Shown: one piece after another, positions 15,357-21,698 of the stretch
Position numbering within the stretch: position 1 is the first letter of the stretch
Layout of the letters: each line of letters opens with the position of its first letter
Source: Candidatus Omnitrophota bacterium
Lineage (GTDB): Bacteria > Omnitrophota > Gorgyraeia > B26-G9
Length of the DNA stretch: 42,495 bases
Assembly: GCA_016213925.1 (NCBI GenBank)
Contig: JACQZH010000043.1
Location: 1 to 42,495, forward strand
Reading direction: 5' to 3'
Program-made: the position numbers and the translations under genes
Notes under the pieces: generated by a model
Databases searched by the model: none
What the model saw: the letters and a program-made list of their open reading frames with translations, nothing else
Told to the model about the DNA's origin: nothing

Positions 15357-15767
15357 ATGACTATTAATTATAAAATTAAACAAATTGAAATTTTATTGAC
15401 TAAGGTTAAATACGAAAATAGTTTTCTTACAAAAGAAGAAAAGGATGAATTATTGGAACGCTGGATAAGTTCAACGGATAGTAATCGTAAAAGAATACAT
15501 GATTTCATGGATCCTGATTTGTCTGGTTTTGTAATAGGTGTGCAATATTCAGCTATTTGTGATGATCGTTCATGTGATTTTTGTCAAAGCCACAACGGTG
15601 AGTCTATAAAAATTGACAATCACCTGATAAAAGAAAATACACCGCCGATTCATTTAGGCTGTAGATGCATATGGTCACCTATAACTAAAATCGAATTTGA
15701 ACGAGGAAAGATTAATTTTACTTGGAGTACTATTAAAAAGCCAAACTTAGATCTCATCACATTTTAA
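15357..15767 (+). CDS. Cassette 10: SPP1 gp7 / Mu gpF-like head-morphogenesis domain protein
   Basis: The 136-residue protein has, from residue about 65, the pattern seen at the end of phage head-morphogenesis (SPP1 gp7/Mu gpF) proteins: YSAICDDRSCDFCQSHNGES, then ENTPPIHLGCRCIWSP. The cysteines of CDDRSCDFC and HLGCRC are all kept. In phages this domain follows a longer N-terminal part that is missing here, so the cassette carries the terminal module alone with a 60-residue helical head. No capsid, portal or terminase gene is nearby. It could be a phage-derived fragment or a decoy/sensor protein; the latter is speculation. No ribosome site is visible before the ATG at 15357. Confidence 0.6.
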   Translation: MTINYKIKQIEILLTKVKYENSFLTKEEKDELLERWISSTDSNRKRIHDFMDPDLSGFVIGVQYSAICDDRSCDFCQSHNGESIKIDNHLIKENTPPIHLGCRCIWSPITKIEFERGKINFTWSTIKKPNLDLITF

Positions 15768-15803
15768 AAAATAAATAAAATTTTTGAATTTAAATAGAAA
15801 ACA

Positions 15804-15842
15804 TTTCTAACAAATCATTTTTGCTTTCACACGGTGTTAGGT
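15804..15842 (+). other. attC site 10 (collapsed)
   Basis: R'' TTTCTAAC (15804-15811) is an 8/8 complement of cassette 10's start GTTAGAAA. R' GTTAGGT is at 15836-15842. Only 39 bp remain and the central stem is missing, so folding and recombination would be impaired. Confidence 0.65.
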
Positions 15843-15862
15843 TAAAAAAGGAGAGAAAAATA

Positions 15863-16423
15863 ATGAAAAGAGGTTTAATTTTTATATTGTTTATATTTAT
15901 ACTTTTTTTAAACAGCAACGCCTATGCAATTATTTTCACAGTAGATGCTGACCTTAATTCAATCACTTCTACTTATTATCAAAATATTATTCCCCCGTAT
16001 TCCGTTACTCATCTAGATACAAACTTATTTTTGAATAACGGCGATTTCCTTGAGATTTCTGCTTCTGGCACTTGGAGTAATGCTCCCACATCATATAATC
16101 TCATATTTGGCCCCAATGGAAATCCTAATGAAAATATTGCCCTTTCATATCCTGGCGCGGGTTATCCCGTCGCAGCTTTAATGGGAAAAATCGGCGATGG
16201 AGATTATTTTTTTATCGGCAGTAGTTATTCAAACTACGTGACTGAAAATGGCATCCTATATTTAGGATTCAATGCTACTGATTATGGAAATAACTGGGGG
16301 ACTGTTAATGCGGATGTAAACATTACAGAAACAAACAGTCCCGTCCCTGAACCAGCGACAATGCTGTTATTCGGACCAGCTCTATTGAGCTTAATCTGTT
16401 ATAAACGAAAAAACAATAGATAA
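15863..16423 (+). CDS. Cassette 11: exported PEP-CTERM surface protein
   Basis: The ATG at 15863 has AAGGAGAG 8 bp upstream. The 186-residue protein has a signal peptide (LIFILFIFILFLNSNAYA). A beta-rich body follows with FLEISASGTWSNAP and a repeated SYPGAGYPVAALMG-like fold resembling LecA/PA-IL-type galactose-binding domains. The tail is the classic sorting signal VPEPATMLLFG, then a short membrane helix and basic CYKRKNNR. PEP-CTERM proteins are exported, cut by exosortase and placed on the surface, often with exopolysaccharide. No exosortase lies in the window. Sugar binding is inferred from the fold-like pattern only. Confidence 0.75.
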   Translation: MKRGLIFILFIFILFLNSNAYAIIFTVDADLNSITSTYYQNIIPPYSVTHLDTNLFLNNGDFLEISASGTWSNAPTSYNLIFGPNGNPNENIALSYPGAGYPVAALMGKIGDGDYFFIGSSYSNYVTENGILYLGFNATDYGNNWGTVNADVNITETNSPVPEPATMLLFGPALLSLICYKRKNNR

Positions 16424-16436
16424 AAAGTATAAAAAA

Positions 16437-16451
16437 TGGTATAATTTTTTC
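16437..16451 (+). promoter_or_regulatory. Extended -10 promoter of MNT/HEPN module 1
   Basis: TGGTATAAT with TATAAT at 16440-16445 stands 6 bp before the ATG at 16452, so the transcript would be leaderless. No good -35 is seen; the TG motif of an extended -10 is. The same box recurs before other pairs in this array. Confidence 0.6.
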
Positions 16452-16718
16452 ATGATTACTCAAGAAGATAAAAATAAAATTAGCGAGTTGGCAAAAAAAT
16501 ATCATATTTCTCAAGTGCTTTTATTTGGATCTGCGCTCAAAAATGACAGCTTCAATGATATTGACCTAGGTATTAAGGGAATAAACCCAGAATTGTTTTT
16601 TAAATTCTATGGCGAACTGCTTTTTGCCCTTTCTAAATCTGTGGATTTGGTGGACCTGGATATAGACAATCCCTTTATCACCTTTGTACAGCAGGAAGGG
16701 ATAAAAATTTATGGCTGA
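16452..16718 (+). CDS. MNT-type nucleotidyltransferase antitoxin (MntA-like), module 1
   Basis: The 88-residue minimal nucleotidyltransferase has VLLFGSALKNDSFNDIDLGI, in which GS and the DxD pair form the active site. MntA antitoxins AMPylate a tyrosine of the partner HEPN toxin and so switch it off. It overlaps the next gene by 8 bp, the usual coupling in these pairs. The second acidic strand reads VDLVDLDI. It has its own promoter and no ribosome site, consistent with leaderless translation. Confidence 0.82.
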   Translation: MITQEDKNKISELAKKYHISQVLLFGSALKNDSFNDIDLGIKGINPELFFKFYGELLFALSKSVDLVDLDIDNPFITFVQQEGIKIYG

Positions 16719-17133
16719 TTTGCAGCAGCGAATAAAAATCGAAATTTATAATATTACCGAAGCCTTAGAAGAAATCAATAATATAAAAGACAAAAAGAAT
16801 AAAACAAAAATAGAACTGGCCGGTATTGCTACTTATCTGCATAATTTTTACAGCGGTATCGAAAATATACTTAAGCAAATATTGGCAGAAAAAGGCATTA
16901 AGATTGCAAAAACTGAATTCTGGCATAAAACCCTGCTAAATATTTCCGTAGAAAATAAAATCATATCCTTGGAATTCAAGGACGCCCTATCAGATTATTT
17001 AGCCTTCCGTCATTTTTTTGTTCACTCCTACGGTTTCATGCTGGACGAACGCCGATTGTTGTCTCTCACAAAAAATGCTGAAAATATATTTCACGAATTT
17101 AAAGAAAATATTAAACAATATTTAACAATTTAA
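16711..17133 (+). CDS. HEPN-domain toxin (HepT-like), module 1
   Basis: The 140-residue all-helical protein carries the HEPN RNase motif Rx4H in AFRHFFVHSYGF (about residues 97-108), where Tyr would be the AMPylation target (RHFFVHSY). HepT-like toxins cleave tRNA or mRNA. It is translationally coupled to the upstream MNT gene. It resembles the longer HEPN group that lacks the short DUF86 form seen in modules 2 and 3, so the three pairs are not recent duplicates. Confidence 0.8.
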   Translation: MADLQQRIKIEIYNITEALEEINNIKDKKNKTKIELAGIATYLHNFYSGIENILKQILAEKGIKIAKTEFWHKTLLNISVENKIISLEFKDALSDYLAFRHFFVHSYGFMLDERRLLSLTKNAENIFHEFKENIKQYLTI

Positions 17134-17190
17134 TTTCTAACAAATCAATCCAGGTAATTTTATTCCGCGGCAAAGCCGCTCCATAAAATG
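17134..17190 (+). other. Truncated attC (site 11)
   Basis: R'' TTTCTAAC and the left half of a family B site (AATCCAGGTAATTTTATT, CCGCGGCAAAGCCGC) are intact up to CCATAAAATG. The right half and R' core are replaced by unrelated repeat sequence. Confidence 0.8.
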
Positions 17191-17289
17191 AGGGCGCTGA
17201 GGGACGTAGATAAAAGTATAAAAGAGTAACCTGGGTCAAGTCTCGCCTTGACTACATGTTAATTTGAACCAGCATATTTAATCAACAAA
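17191..17289 (+). repeat. REP-like repeats breaking attC 11
   Basis: Two repeats join here. A 25-bp segment (17202-17226, GGACGTAGATAAAAG...) recurs exactly at 22425-22449. A 55-bp segment (17235-17289), opening with the hairpin GTCAAG/CTTGAC, recurs at 29807-29861 with six differences. No transposase lies in the window. Confidence 0.6.
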
Positions 17290-17487
17290 ATATCTAGAAG
17301 AACGCCTTTATCAAACTTTTCATCTAATAATGCACCTGATGCTGCGGTTTTTATATCAGAAGACTTTGCCGAAGATATTAAAAAGGTTGTTGATTATATT
17401 TTTACGCAGGCTCCATCATGTCCTGCTTTACAAAGAAATATTGAAACTTGGTACAATCAACAACCACCAATAATTGGGGATATCTAA
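17266..17487 (+). pseudogene. C-terminal relic of an unknown gene
   Basis: An open frame without start codon reads APDAAVFISEDFAEDIKKVV, then DYIFTQAPSCPALQRNIETW, ending YNQQPPIIGDI and TAA. The smooth coding pattern and the stop inside a possible attC core (ATCTAAC, 17482-17488) mark it as the end of a former cassette gene. The family is not recognised. From 17488 to 17616 only a weak attC-like remnant and a promoter are seen. Confidence 0.5.
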
Positions 17488-17568
17488 CGTAATTCTATTG
17501 AGCGGGCAGAGCGAATAAACTAAACGCTGTTTGAACAACCCTGCTTCGCCCCATGCATTTAGTTAAAT
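17482..17568 (+). other. Possible degenerate attC (site 12)
   Basis: ATCTAAC (17482-17488) and GTTAAAT (17562-17568) bracket a segment with weak internal pairing (GGGCAG / CCCTGC). The spacing is right, but the stem does not resemble other sites here. Confidence 0.4.
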
Positions 17569-17580
17569 ATATACTATCTA

Positions 17581-17609
17581 TTGAAAACCACAATATAAAT
17601 AGTTATAAT
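17581..17609 (+). promoter_or_regulatory. Promoter of MNT/HEPN module 2
   Basis: TTGAAA (17581-17586) and TATAAT (17604-17609) are 17 bp apart. The ATG follows 7 bp after the -10, so the mRNA would be leaderless. Confidence 0.7.
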
Positions 17610-17616
17610 AAATACT

Positions 17617-17925
17617 ATGATTAAAGATAAAAAGGAAATTTTAAATCTCATAAAAAATAACCAAAATGACATTGTGTCTTTCGGCGTAAAACAACTTGGT
17701 CTTTTTGGCTCGTTCGTTAAGGGAAAACAAAACCCTGAAAGCGATATTGATTTACTTGTTGAATTCTACCCTGATAAAAAAAACTTTGATAATTTCATTC
17801 ACCTTTCCTTTTTACTTGAAACATTATTAAAACATCGCATAGAATTAGTAACTTCCGAATCATTAAGCCCTTATATTAAACCTAATATATTACGAGAGGT
17901 CGAATATGTCATTTCCCGGGCATGA
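17617..17925 (+). CDS. MNT-type nucleotidyltransferase antitoxin (MntA), module 2
   Basis: The 102-residue protein has LGLFGSFVKGKQNPESDIDL (about residues 27-46), the GSx10DxD catalytic motif of minimal nucleotidyltransferases. The third acidic residue is in RIELVTSESL. It overlaps the toxin gene by 20 bp. The antitoxin looks intact while the partner is damaged, so it may now be without a functional target unless it acts on other HEPN proteins of the array. Confidence 0.85.
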   Translation: MIKDKKEILNLIKNNQNDIVSFGVKQLGLFGSFVKGKQNPESDIDLLVEFYPDKKNFDNFIHLSFLLETLLKHRIELVTSESLSPYIKPNILREVEYVISRA

Positions 17926-18238
17926 ATATCTTCTCCATATATTGGATGAAACAAAATATATTTTAAGTCAAACAAAAGTATTGACTAAAGAAGATTTTAT
18001 GCAGAACGAAACACTCCAAAGAGCGTTTGTCCGTAGTATAGAAATTATCGGAGAGGCTACAAAAAATACCCCTGACAATTTAAAACAAAAACATCCTTAT
18101 ATAGAATGGCGAGCTATGGCTGGCATGCGGGATATATTAATACATGATTACTTCGGCATAGATTATGATATTGTATTTTCAGATTCTTGGTGCATTATGT
18201 TTTTTTGTTTTAATGGCAATTTGCTGGGGCATACTTAG
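17906..18238 (+). CDS. HepT-like HEPN toxin, module 2, C-terminus replaced
   Basis: Residues 1-88 are a normal DUF86/HepT protein with RSIEIIGEATKNTP and the RNase/AMPylation motif MRDILIHDYFGIDYDIV. After IDYDIV the usual last helix is missing and replaced by FSDSWCIMFFCFNGNLLGHT. In the +1 frame the same DNA reads as the end of a membrane protein (18171-18257), so a deletion seems to have fused two genes. The active-site motif survives; whether the shortened toxin is active is open. Confidence 0.75.
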   Translation: MSFPGHEYLLHILDETKYILSQTKVLTKEDFMQNETLQRAFVRSIEIIGEATKNTPDNLKQKHPYIEWRAMAGMRDILIHDYFGIDYDIVFSDSWCIMFFCFNGNLLGHT

Positions 18239-18257
18239 CTTAATCACTGAAGAATAG
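18171..18257 (+). pseudogene. 3' relic of a membrane-protein gene fused to the toxin
   Basis: In the frame not used by the HEPN gene this stretch reads FQILGALCFFVLMAICWGIL, then SLITEE and TAG: a hydrophobic helix with an acidic end. It is best explained as the 3' end of another gene joined by deletion. Confidence 0.4.
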
Positions 18258-18266
18258 ACAAATTAG

Positions 18267-18295
18267 TTGTCTGAATGCGGGTCATATGCTATAAT
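18267..18295 (+). promoter_or_regulatory. Promoter of hicBA
   Basis: TTGTCT (18267-18272) and TATAAT (18290-18295) are 17 bp apart, with TG before the -10 (ATATGCTATAATTTT). The ribosome site GGGAGG follows at 18301-18306, before the ATG at 18316. Confidence 0.75.
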
Positions 18296-18315
18296 TTTGT
18301 TGGGAGGTAACAAAG

Positions 18316-18519
18316 ATGATTCTTAAAATTATTTTAGAACCTAGCGATGAAGGCGGTTATACTGTAGTTGTCCCTGCTTTGCCGGGTTGCATTAGCGAAG
18401 GGAACACGAAAGAAGAAGCATTAAAGAATATTCGCGAAGCAATTGAACTTTATCTGGAGCCCGTAGAAGACGATGCCACCTTCTCCGTCAATGCCGAACA
18501 AGTAGAAATAACGGTATGA
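18316..18519 (+). CDS. hicB: HicB-family antitoxin
   Basis: The 67-residue protein has the HicB partial RNase H-like fold: ILEPSDEGGYTVVVPALPGC (7-26), then SEGNTKEEALKNIREAIELYLE. No long C-terminal DNA-binding domain is present, so autoregulation would rely on the short form. Its TGA overlaps the ATG of hicA (ATGA). Antitoxin comes first, the reverse of the hicAB order in E. coli but common in other bacteria. Confidence 0.88.
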   Translation: MILKIILEPSDEGGYTVVVPALPGCISEGNTKEEALKNIREAIELYLEPVEDDATFSVNAEQVEITV

Positions 18520-18740
18520 AAGTTCCAAGCGTAAATTATCAGCAAGCCATAAACGTTCTTCACCGTGACGGCTGGGTTGTTGTCCGTCAAAAAGGAAGCC
18601 ACATTCGCTTACAAAAACACGTTAACAATGAAACACTCAAAATTATCGTTCCCGCTCATCGGCCAATTAAACGGTCAACGCTATCTCATATTTTAAAACA
18701 AGCGCAAATCTCTATAGATAAATTCATTGAATTACTATAA
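18516..18740 (+). CDS. hicA: HicA-family mRNA interferase toxin
   Basis: The 74-residue protein has the double-stranded RNA-binding-like HicA fold with the catalytic His in RQKGSHIRLQ (about residues 24-33). VPAHRPIKRSTLSHILKQA follows. HicA cleaves mRNA and tmRNA when free of HicB. It is complete and in a canonical coupled pair, so this module is probably functional. It ends a few bases before the next attC. Confidence 0.9.
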   Translation: MKVPSVNYQQAINVLHRDGWVVVRQKGSHIRLQKHVNNETLKIIVPAHRPIKRSTLSHILKQAQISIDKFIELL

Positions 18741-18743
18741 AAT

Positions 18744-18816
18744 TCCTAACCGCTTCAGCTAACTGGTGGGCACGTTCTATGAAGCTCACCCCAGTAGCTG
18801 AGCTCCGGCGTTAGAT
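18744..18816 (+). other. attC site 13
   Basis: R'' TCCTAAC (18744-18750); R' GTTAGAT (18810-18816). The interior is almost identical to site 8 (family C, CTTCAGCTAACTGG / CCAGTAGCTGAG). Confidence 0.9.
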
Positions 18817-18832
18817 TAAAAAAATAGAATAT

Positions 18833-18861
18833 TTGCAAAAAGATAGTAAATATATTATAAT
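18833..18861 (+). promoter_or_regulatory. Promoter of DUF5678/aspartic protease cassette
   Basis: TTGCAA (18833-18838) and TATAAT (18856-18861) are 17 bp apart. CTGGAG (18866-18871) provides a ribosome site for the ATG at 18880. Confidence 0.7.
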
Positions 18862-18879
18862 TACTCTGGAGAAATAAAT

Positions 18880-19077
18880 ATGGAAAAAGTATTGGTTAAT
18901 TCAGATAAATATAATGGGCAATATGTTGCGATAAAAAGTGCCACTGATAATACCATTATAGGATCGGGCAATACGCCAGAAGAGGCTTTAAACAAGGCAC
19001 TAAGAAAAGGCATTAAAAACCCCTTTCTTCTGTACGTTCCAGATGAAGGAATAGTACACATTTATTATGTTAGTTGA
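18880..19077 (+). CDS. DUF5678-like small protein
   Basis: The 65-residue protein fits the DUF5678 pattern: the opening KYNGQYVAIKS, TIIGSGNTPEEALNKALRKG, and closing NPFLLYVPDEGIVHIYY. Members are often encoded directly before a small retropepsin-like protease, as here, with an 11-bp overlap. The arrangement resembles a two-gene addiction pair but its function has not been shown to my knowledge. Complete, with promoter and ribosome site. Confidence 0.7.
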   Translation: MEKVLVNSDKYNGQYVAIKSATDNTIIGSGNTPEEALNKALRKGIKNPFLLYVPDEGIVHIYYVS

Positions 19078-19462
19078 AAATTATCCTTTTACAATCACCA
19101 GGCCAGGAGATATTGCAAGGCCGTATATTCCAATCACAATCATTAACCCCGAAAATAAAAAAGAACTGAATGTATTTGCCTTAATTGATACTGGTGCCGA
19201 TGAATGCGCACTACCAGCCTCGTTTGCCCCGCCATTAGGCCATAATTTACAATCAGGATATCAGAAAAAAATAAGCACGGGCAATGGCATAACTGTGGCA
19301 TACAGCCATACAGTTTATATTAAAGCTTTTGATTTTCTAACGGAAAATGTGTTGATAGATTTTATGCCAAATCTACAAATACCATTGCTTGGAGTTAAAA
19401 GCTTCTTGAGTAATTTTACTTTAAAAATTGATTATACGGATAAAAATTTTTCAATTCTATAA
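19067..19462 (+). CDS. Retropepsin-like aspartic protease
   Basis: The 131-residue single-domain protein has the catalytic motif FALIDTGADECALPAS (about residues 37-52) and a hydrophobic-hydrophobic-Gly motif (IPLLGVKSFL) at the other end of the fold. This is typical of clan AA proteases that act as dimers. It is coupled to the DUF5678 gene and shares its cassette, whose ends match perfectly (GTTAGATT / AATCTAAC). The upstream partner could be substrate, inhibitor or activator; the sequence does not say which. Confidence 0.82.
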   Translation: MLVENYPFTITRPGDIARPYIPITIINPENKKELNVFALIDTGADECALPASFAPPLGHNLQSGYQKKISTGNGITVAYSHTVYIKAFDFLTENVLIDFMPNLQIPLLGVKSFLSNFTLKIDYTDKNFSIL

Positions 19463-19529
19463 TCTAACAATGCGCTTCAGCGAATTTGTACCGCTGCGCG
19501 GCCCAAATCGCTGAGCTCCGGCGTTATGT
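19461..19529 (+). other. attC site 14
   Basis: R'' AATCTAAC (19461-19468) is an 8/8 complement of the cassette start at 18810. R' is GTTATGT (19523-19529). Stem CTTCAGCGAATTTG / CAAATCGCTGAG with CCGCTGCGCGG. Family D, shared with site 20. Confidence 0.92.
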
Positions 19530-19782
19530 GAAGATAAAAAAAGAAAGTAATAATAAAAATTATTCAGGATGGAAATGGAACAAAAAAATTCCATTTACTC
19601 CTTTACACTACTTAATTTTTATAATCGCTATTGTGTTAATTTTAATTATTTTGGAGCACTTTGTAGTAAACACAAATTTACTGGATAACTCAAAACTAAT
19701 AATATGTATAATAGCACTAATTCTTATATTTGCATTTCACATAAGTCATCATTTTGTAGATGAAAATGAAGATAAAAAATAA
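19528..19782 (+). CDS. Small two-helix membrane protein, unknown
   Basis: The likely start is GTG 19528, directly at the cassette junction. The frame continues upstream only through attC, where a TTG at 19486 is not a credible start. The product has about 84 residues: a polar basic head (KIKKESNNKNYSGWKWNKK), two membrane helices (HYLIFIIAIVLILIILEHF and LIICIIALILIFAFHISHHF) and an acidic tail. No ribosome site is seen. Family unknown. Confidence 0.5.
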   Translation: MKIKKESNNKNYSGWKWNKKIPFTPLHYLIFIIAIVLILIILEHFVVNTNLLDNSKLIICIIALILIFAFHISHHFVDENEDKK

Positions 19783-19790
19783 AATAAAGC

Positions 19791-19863
19791 ATATAACCAC
19801 TTCATACACCTGACCGTTACCCGCGCCGAAAACGGCGCGTGCACTGGCAACTAATTTTTATGT
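19791..19863 (+). other. Degenerate attC (site 15)
   Basis: R'' ATATAAC (19791-19797). The R' would be TTTATGT (19857-19863), with the essential first G changed to T. A strong CCGCGCC / GGCGCG stem remains. Family E, shared with site 22. A second candidate core GTTAGAA lies at 19892. Confidence 0.6.
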
Positions 19864-19924
19864 GGGTTGAAAAATTATAAAAATCCATCACGTTAGAAAA
19901 CTTGTATTTTAAATATTAGGACAA

Positions 19925-19935
19925 TATGGTATAAT
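19925..19935 (+). promoter_or_regulatory. Extended -10 promoter of MNT/HEPN module 3
   Basis: TATGGTATAAT, with TATAAT at 19930-19935. AAAGGAG (19942-19948) is a proper ribosome site for the ATG at 19955, unlike modules 1 and 2. Confidence 0.6.
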
Positions 19936-19954
19936 TTCTTTAAAGGAGTTAATT

Positions 19955-20257
19955 ATGCTGGATATAAAACCTTATGAGGAACAAATAAAAAAAATTTGCA
20001 TTGAATTACAACTTAAACGATTGGATTTGTTCGGCTCTGCAACAACTGAAAATTTTGGGTCAAATAGTGATGTTGATATAATAGTTGAATTCAAGAAGGA
20101 TGTTGATCTCAACCGATTTGACAGCTATTTTCTATTAAAAACCCATTTGCAAAACATTTTTCATCGTCCAATTGATATAATAATTGATGGAACAATTAAA
20201 AACCCTTATCTCAAAGAAAATATTTCCCAGACAAGGAAGAATATATATGCCTCATGA
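19955..20257 (+). CDS. MNT-type nucleotidyltransferase antitoxin (MntA), module 3
   Basis: The 100-residue protein has LDLFGSATTENFGSNSDVDI (about residues 24-43), giving the GS and DxD catalytic residues, and a third acidic position in RPIDIIIDG. It overlaps the toxin start by 11 bp. The partner at 20247 is intact, so this is the most complete MNT/HEPN module in the array with both a promoter and a ribosome site. Confidence 0.87.
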   Translation: MLDIKPYEEQIKKICIELQLKRLDLFGSATTENFGSNSDVDIIVEFKKDVDLNRFDSYFLLKTHLQNIFHRPIDIIIDGTIKNPYLKENISQTRKNIYAS

Positions 20258-20585
20258 AATCAAGAAATATCTTTTTGATATTCAGCAAGCTATTGAACAA
20301 ATAGAAACATTCCTCAAGGATAAAACCTATGAACACTTTATCGTTGAATCCATCCTGCAATCTGCAGTAGAAAGGCAATTTGAAATAATTGGAGAAGCCT
20401 TATATAGAATCAGGAAAATTGATGAAACTTATTTATCTAAAATTGCTGATGCGCACAAAATAATTGGCTTTAGAAACGTAATTAGCCATGGCTATGATAT
20501 TATTGATTCTAATATAATTTGGGACGCCGTAAAATTAAACCTGCCAAAACTAAAAAATGAAATTAATAATTTAATGAGAATCTAA
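20247..20585 (+). CDS. HepT-like HEPN toxin, module 3
   Basis: The start ATG at 20247 gives a 112-residue DUF86/HepT protein; longer frames would run deep into the antitoxin gene. It has ERQFEIIGEALYRI and the RNase/AMPylation motif GFRNVISHGYDIIDSNIIWD, then the expected last helix (AVKLNLPKLKNEINNL). The stop lies inside the R'' core of the next attC. Compare module 2, where this last helix is lost. Confidence 0.87.
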   Translation: MPHEIKKYLFDIQQAIEQIETFLKDKTYEHFIVESILQSAVERQFEIIGEALYRIRKIDETYLSKIADAHKIIGFRNVISHGYDIIDSNIIWDAVKLNLPKLKNEINNLMRI

Positions 20586-20654
20586 CAAGACAATCCAGGT
20601 AATTTTATTCCGCGGCAAAGCCGTTCCATAAAATACCTGATTTTTATGTTATAT
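20579..20654 (+). other. attC site 16
   Basis: R'' AATCTAAC (20579-20586); R' GTTATAT (20648-20654). Family B, near-identical to site 5, with one change in the inner stem (CCGTTCC). Confidence 0.9.
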
Positions 20655-20708
20655 ACAATTAAAAGCTAAACATTATTAATAAGAAAAACATAACTTGGGA
20701 GGAGACAT

Positions 20709-21155
20709 ATGAAACTTAAGAAATATATAGCCCATTTTGCTTTAGTATGTTGCTTATTATGTATAATAACATCCTCTGGATGCACAAGCTTAATTTGGAG
20801 CGGTAAACCATTTCAACCTTTTCAACCGAAAATAGCAGAAGATGAAATTTGCATATTAACATATAATATAATTCAACTATGTATAACTATTGATGGTAAA
20901 AAAGGAATTAGCGGAAATAAAATAGGCCTGCCCTCTGGAAAGCACACAATTGGAGTTTTTTATAGAGATCGAAACTTAAATTATCAATCTGAACAAGCTG
21001 TCACTTTAGACTTCTACGGAGTAGCAAAACATGTATACGCTCTTTCACATAGTGTAGATTATAACAGTAAAAAAATTTATTATTCCATTAAGGATATCAC
21101 AGGCAACAAATTTAGCACTGCATATATTGAACCAAAATCATGGAAAAAGCAGTAA
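20709..21155 (+). CDS. Cassette lipoprotein, unknown
   Basis: The ATG at 20709 has GGGAGGAG 7 bp upstream. The 148-residue protein has a lipoprotein signal ending in TSSGC (Cys about residue 25). A beta-rich domain follows with CILTYNIIQLCITIDGKKG and LPSGKHTIGVFYRDRN, a PEGA-like pattern in which a short strand is followed by a lipid- or wall-facing turn. Function unknown. It is predicted to be anchored in a membrane leaflet. Confidence 0.65.
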   Translation: MKLKKYIAHFALVCCLLCIITSSGCTSLIWSGKPFQPFQPKIAEDEICILTYNIIQLCITIDGKKGISGNKIGLPSGKHTIGVFYRDRNLNYQSEQAVTLDFYGVAKHVYALSHSVDYNSKKIYYSIKDITGNKFSTAYIEPKSWKKQ

Positions 21156-21179
21156 AAATTATTTAAGCATTAAATTTAA

Positions 21180-21254
21180 CATAATCAATTCACTTCAGCT
21201 AACTGGTGAGCACGCCAGGGAGCTCACCCCAGTAGCTGGGCTCAAGCGTTATGA
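21180..21254 (+). other. attC site 17
   Basis: The R'' core is CATAATC (21180-21186), with the conserved AAC altered. R' is GTTATGA (21248-21254). The family C stem CTTCAGCTAACTGGTGAGC / GCTCACCCCAGTAGCTGGG is strong. Confidence 0.8.
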
Positions 21255-21261
21255 TCAAAAA

Positions 21262-21647
21262 ATGAGAAAACATAATACAACTATTAAAAAAAAGGCCATC
21301 TATCTCACGGCAATAACTCCTGCGCTCGCTTTGACGATTATGACATGGTATCCGTTTTGGCTATTACTTCATACTCCTACAATCTGGTATGGGCTTTTAA
21401 TTAAAATATCTGCTGGCTTATGGCTTATAATTTTTTTATAAATCTTATCTATGCCGCAGGAACAATAAAAATAATTGGTGAATCTGGCCCCGGGTTTCTT
21501 TTTAACGCGTTATTATTTTTAATCCGTAATCATTTTGTGTTACCATTTTGGATTGAATTATCTCTTGATTTCTTAATTTTGTTGATTGTAACAGTAAATT
21601 ATAGAATGATTAAGGAAGCTTTATTAATTCAGTCAAACAAATTATAA
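21262..21647 (+). pseudogene. Small membrane-protein gene split by a poly-T frameshift
   Basis: Frame 1 runs from ATG 21262 to TAA 21441 (59 residues, ending SAGLWLIIFL). Frame 2 continues the hydrophobic pattern (FFINLIYAAGTIKIIGESGP) to 21647. Adding one T to the T7 run at 21431-21437 joins them into a single protein of about 128 residues with four membrane helices. Alternatives are a sequencing error, slippage during expression, or two short proteins. No family is recognised. The downstream half has its own ATG at 21420 but no ribosome site. Confidence 0.6.
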
Positions 21648-21664
21648 CGGAAAATAAATAGAAA

Positions 21665-21675
21665 TATGGTATAAT
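21665..21675 (+). promoter_or_regulatory. Extended -10 promoter of DUF4160/DUF2442 pair 1
   Basis: TATGGTATAAT, with TATAAT at 21670-21675. AAGGAG (21684-21689) precedes the ATG. No attC separates this pair from the previous gene, so a cassette boundary has been lost. Confidence 0.6.
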
Positions 21676-21698
21676 TTAGAACTAAGGAGAAAAATGGC

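Noticed and set aside
15357-15767. Prophage
   Set aside because: Only one phage-like domain is present, and it lies in a cassette with matched attC ends.
19486-19527. TTG start at 19486 for the small membrane protein
   Set aside because: It would translate the folded attC stem, so the sequence there is fixed by recombination rather than coding.
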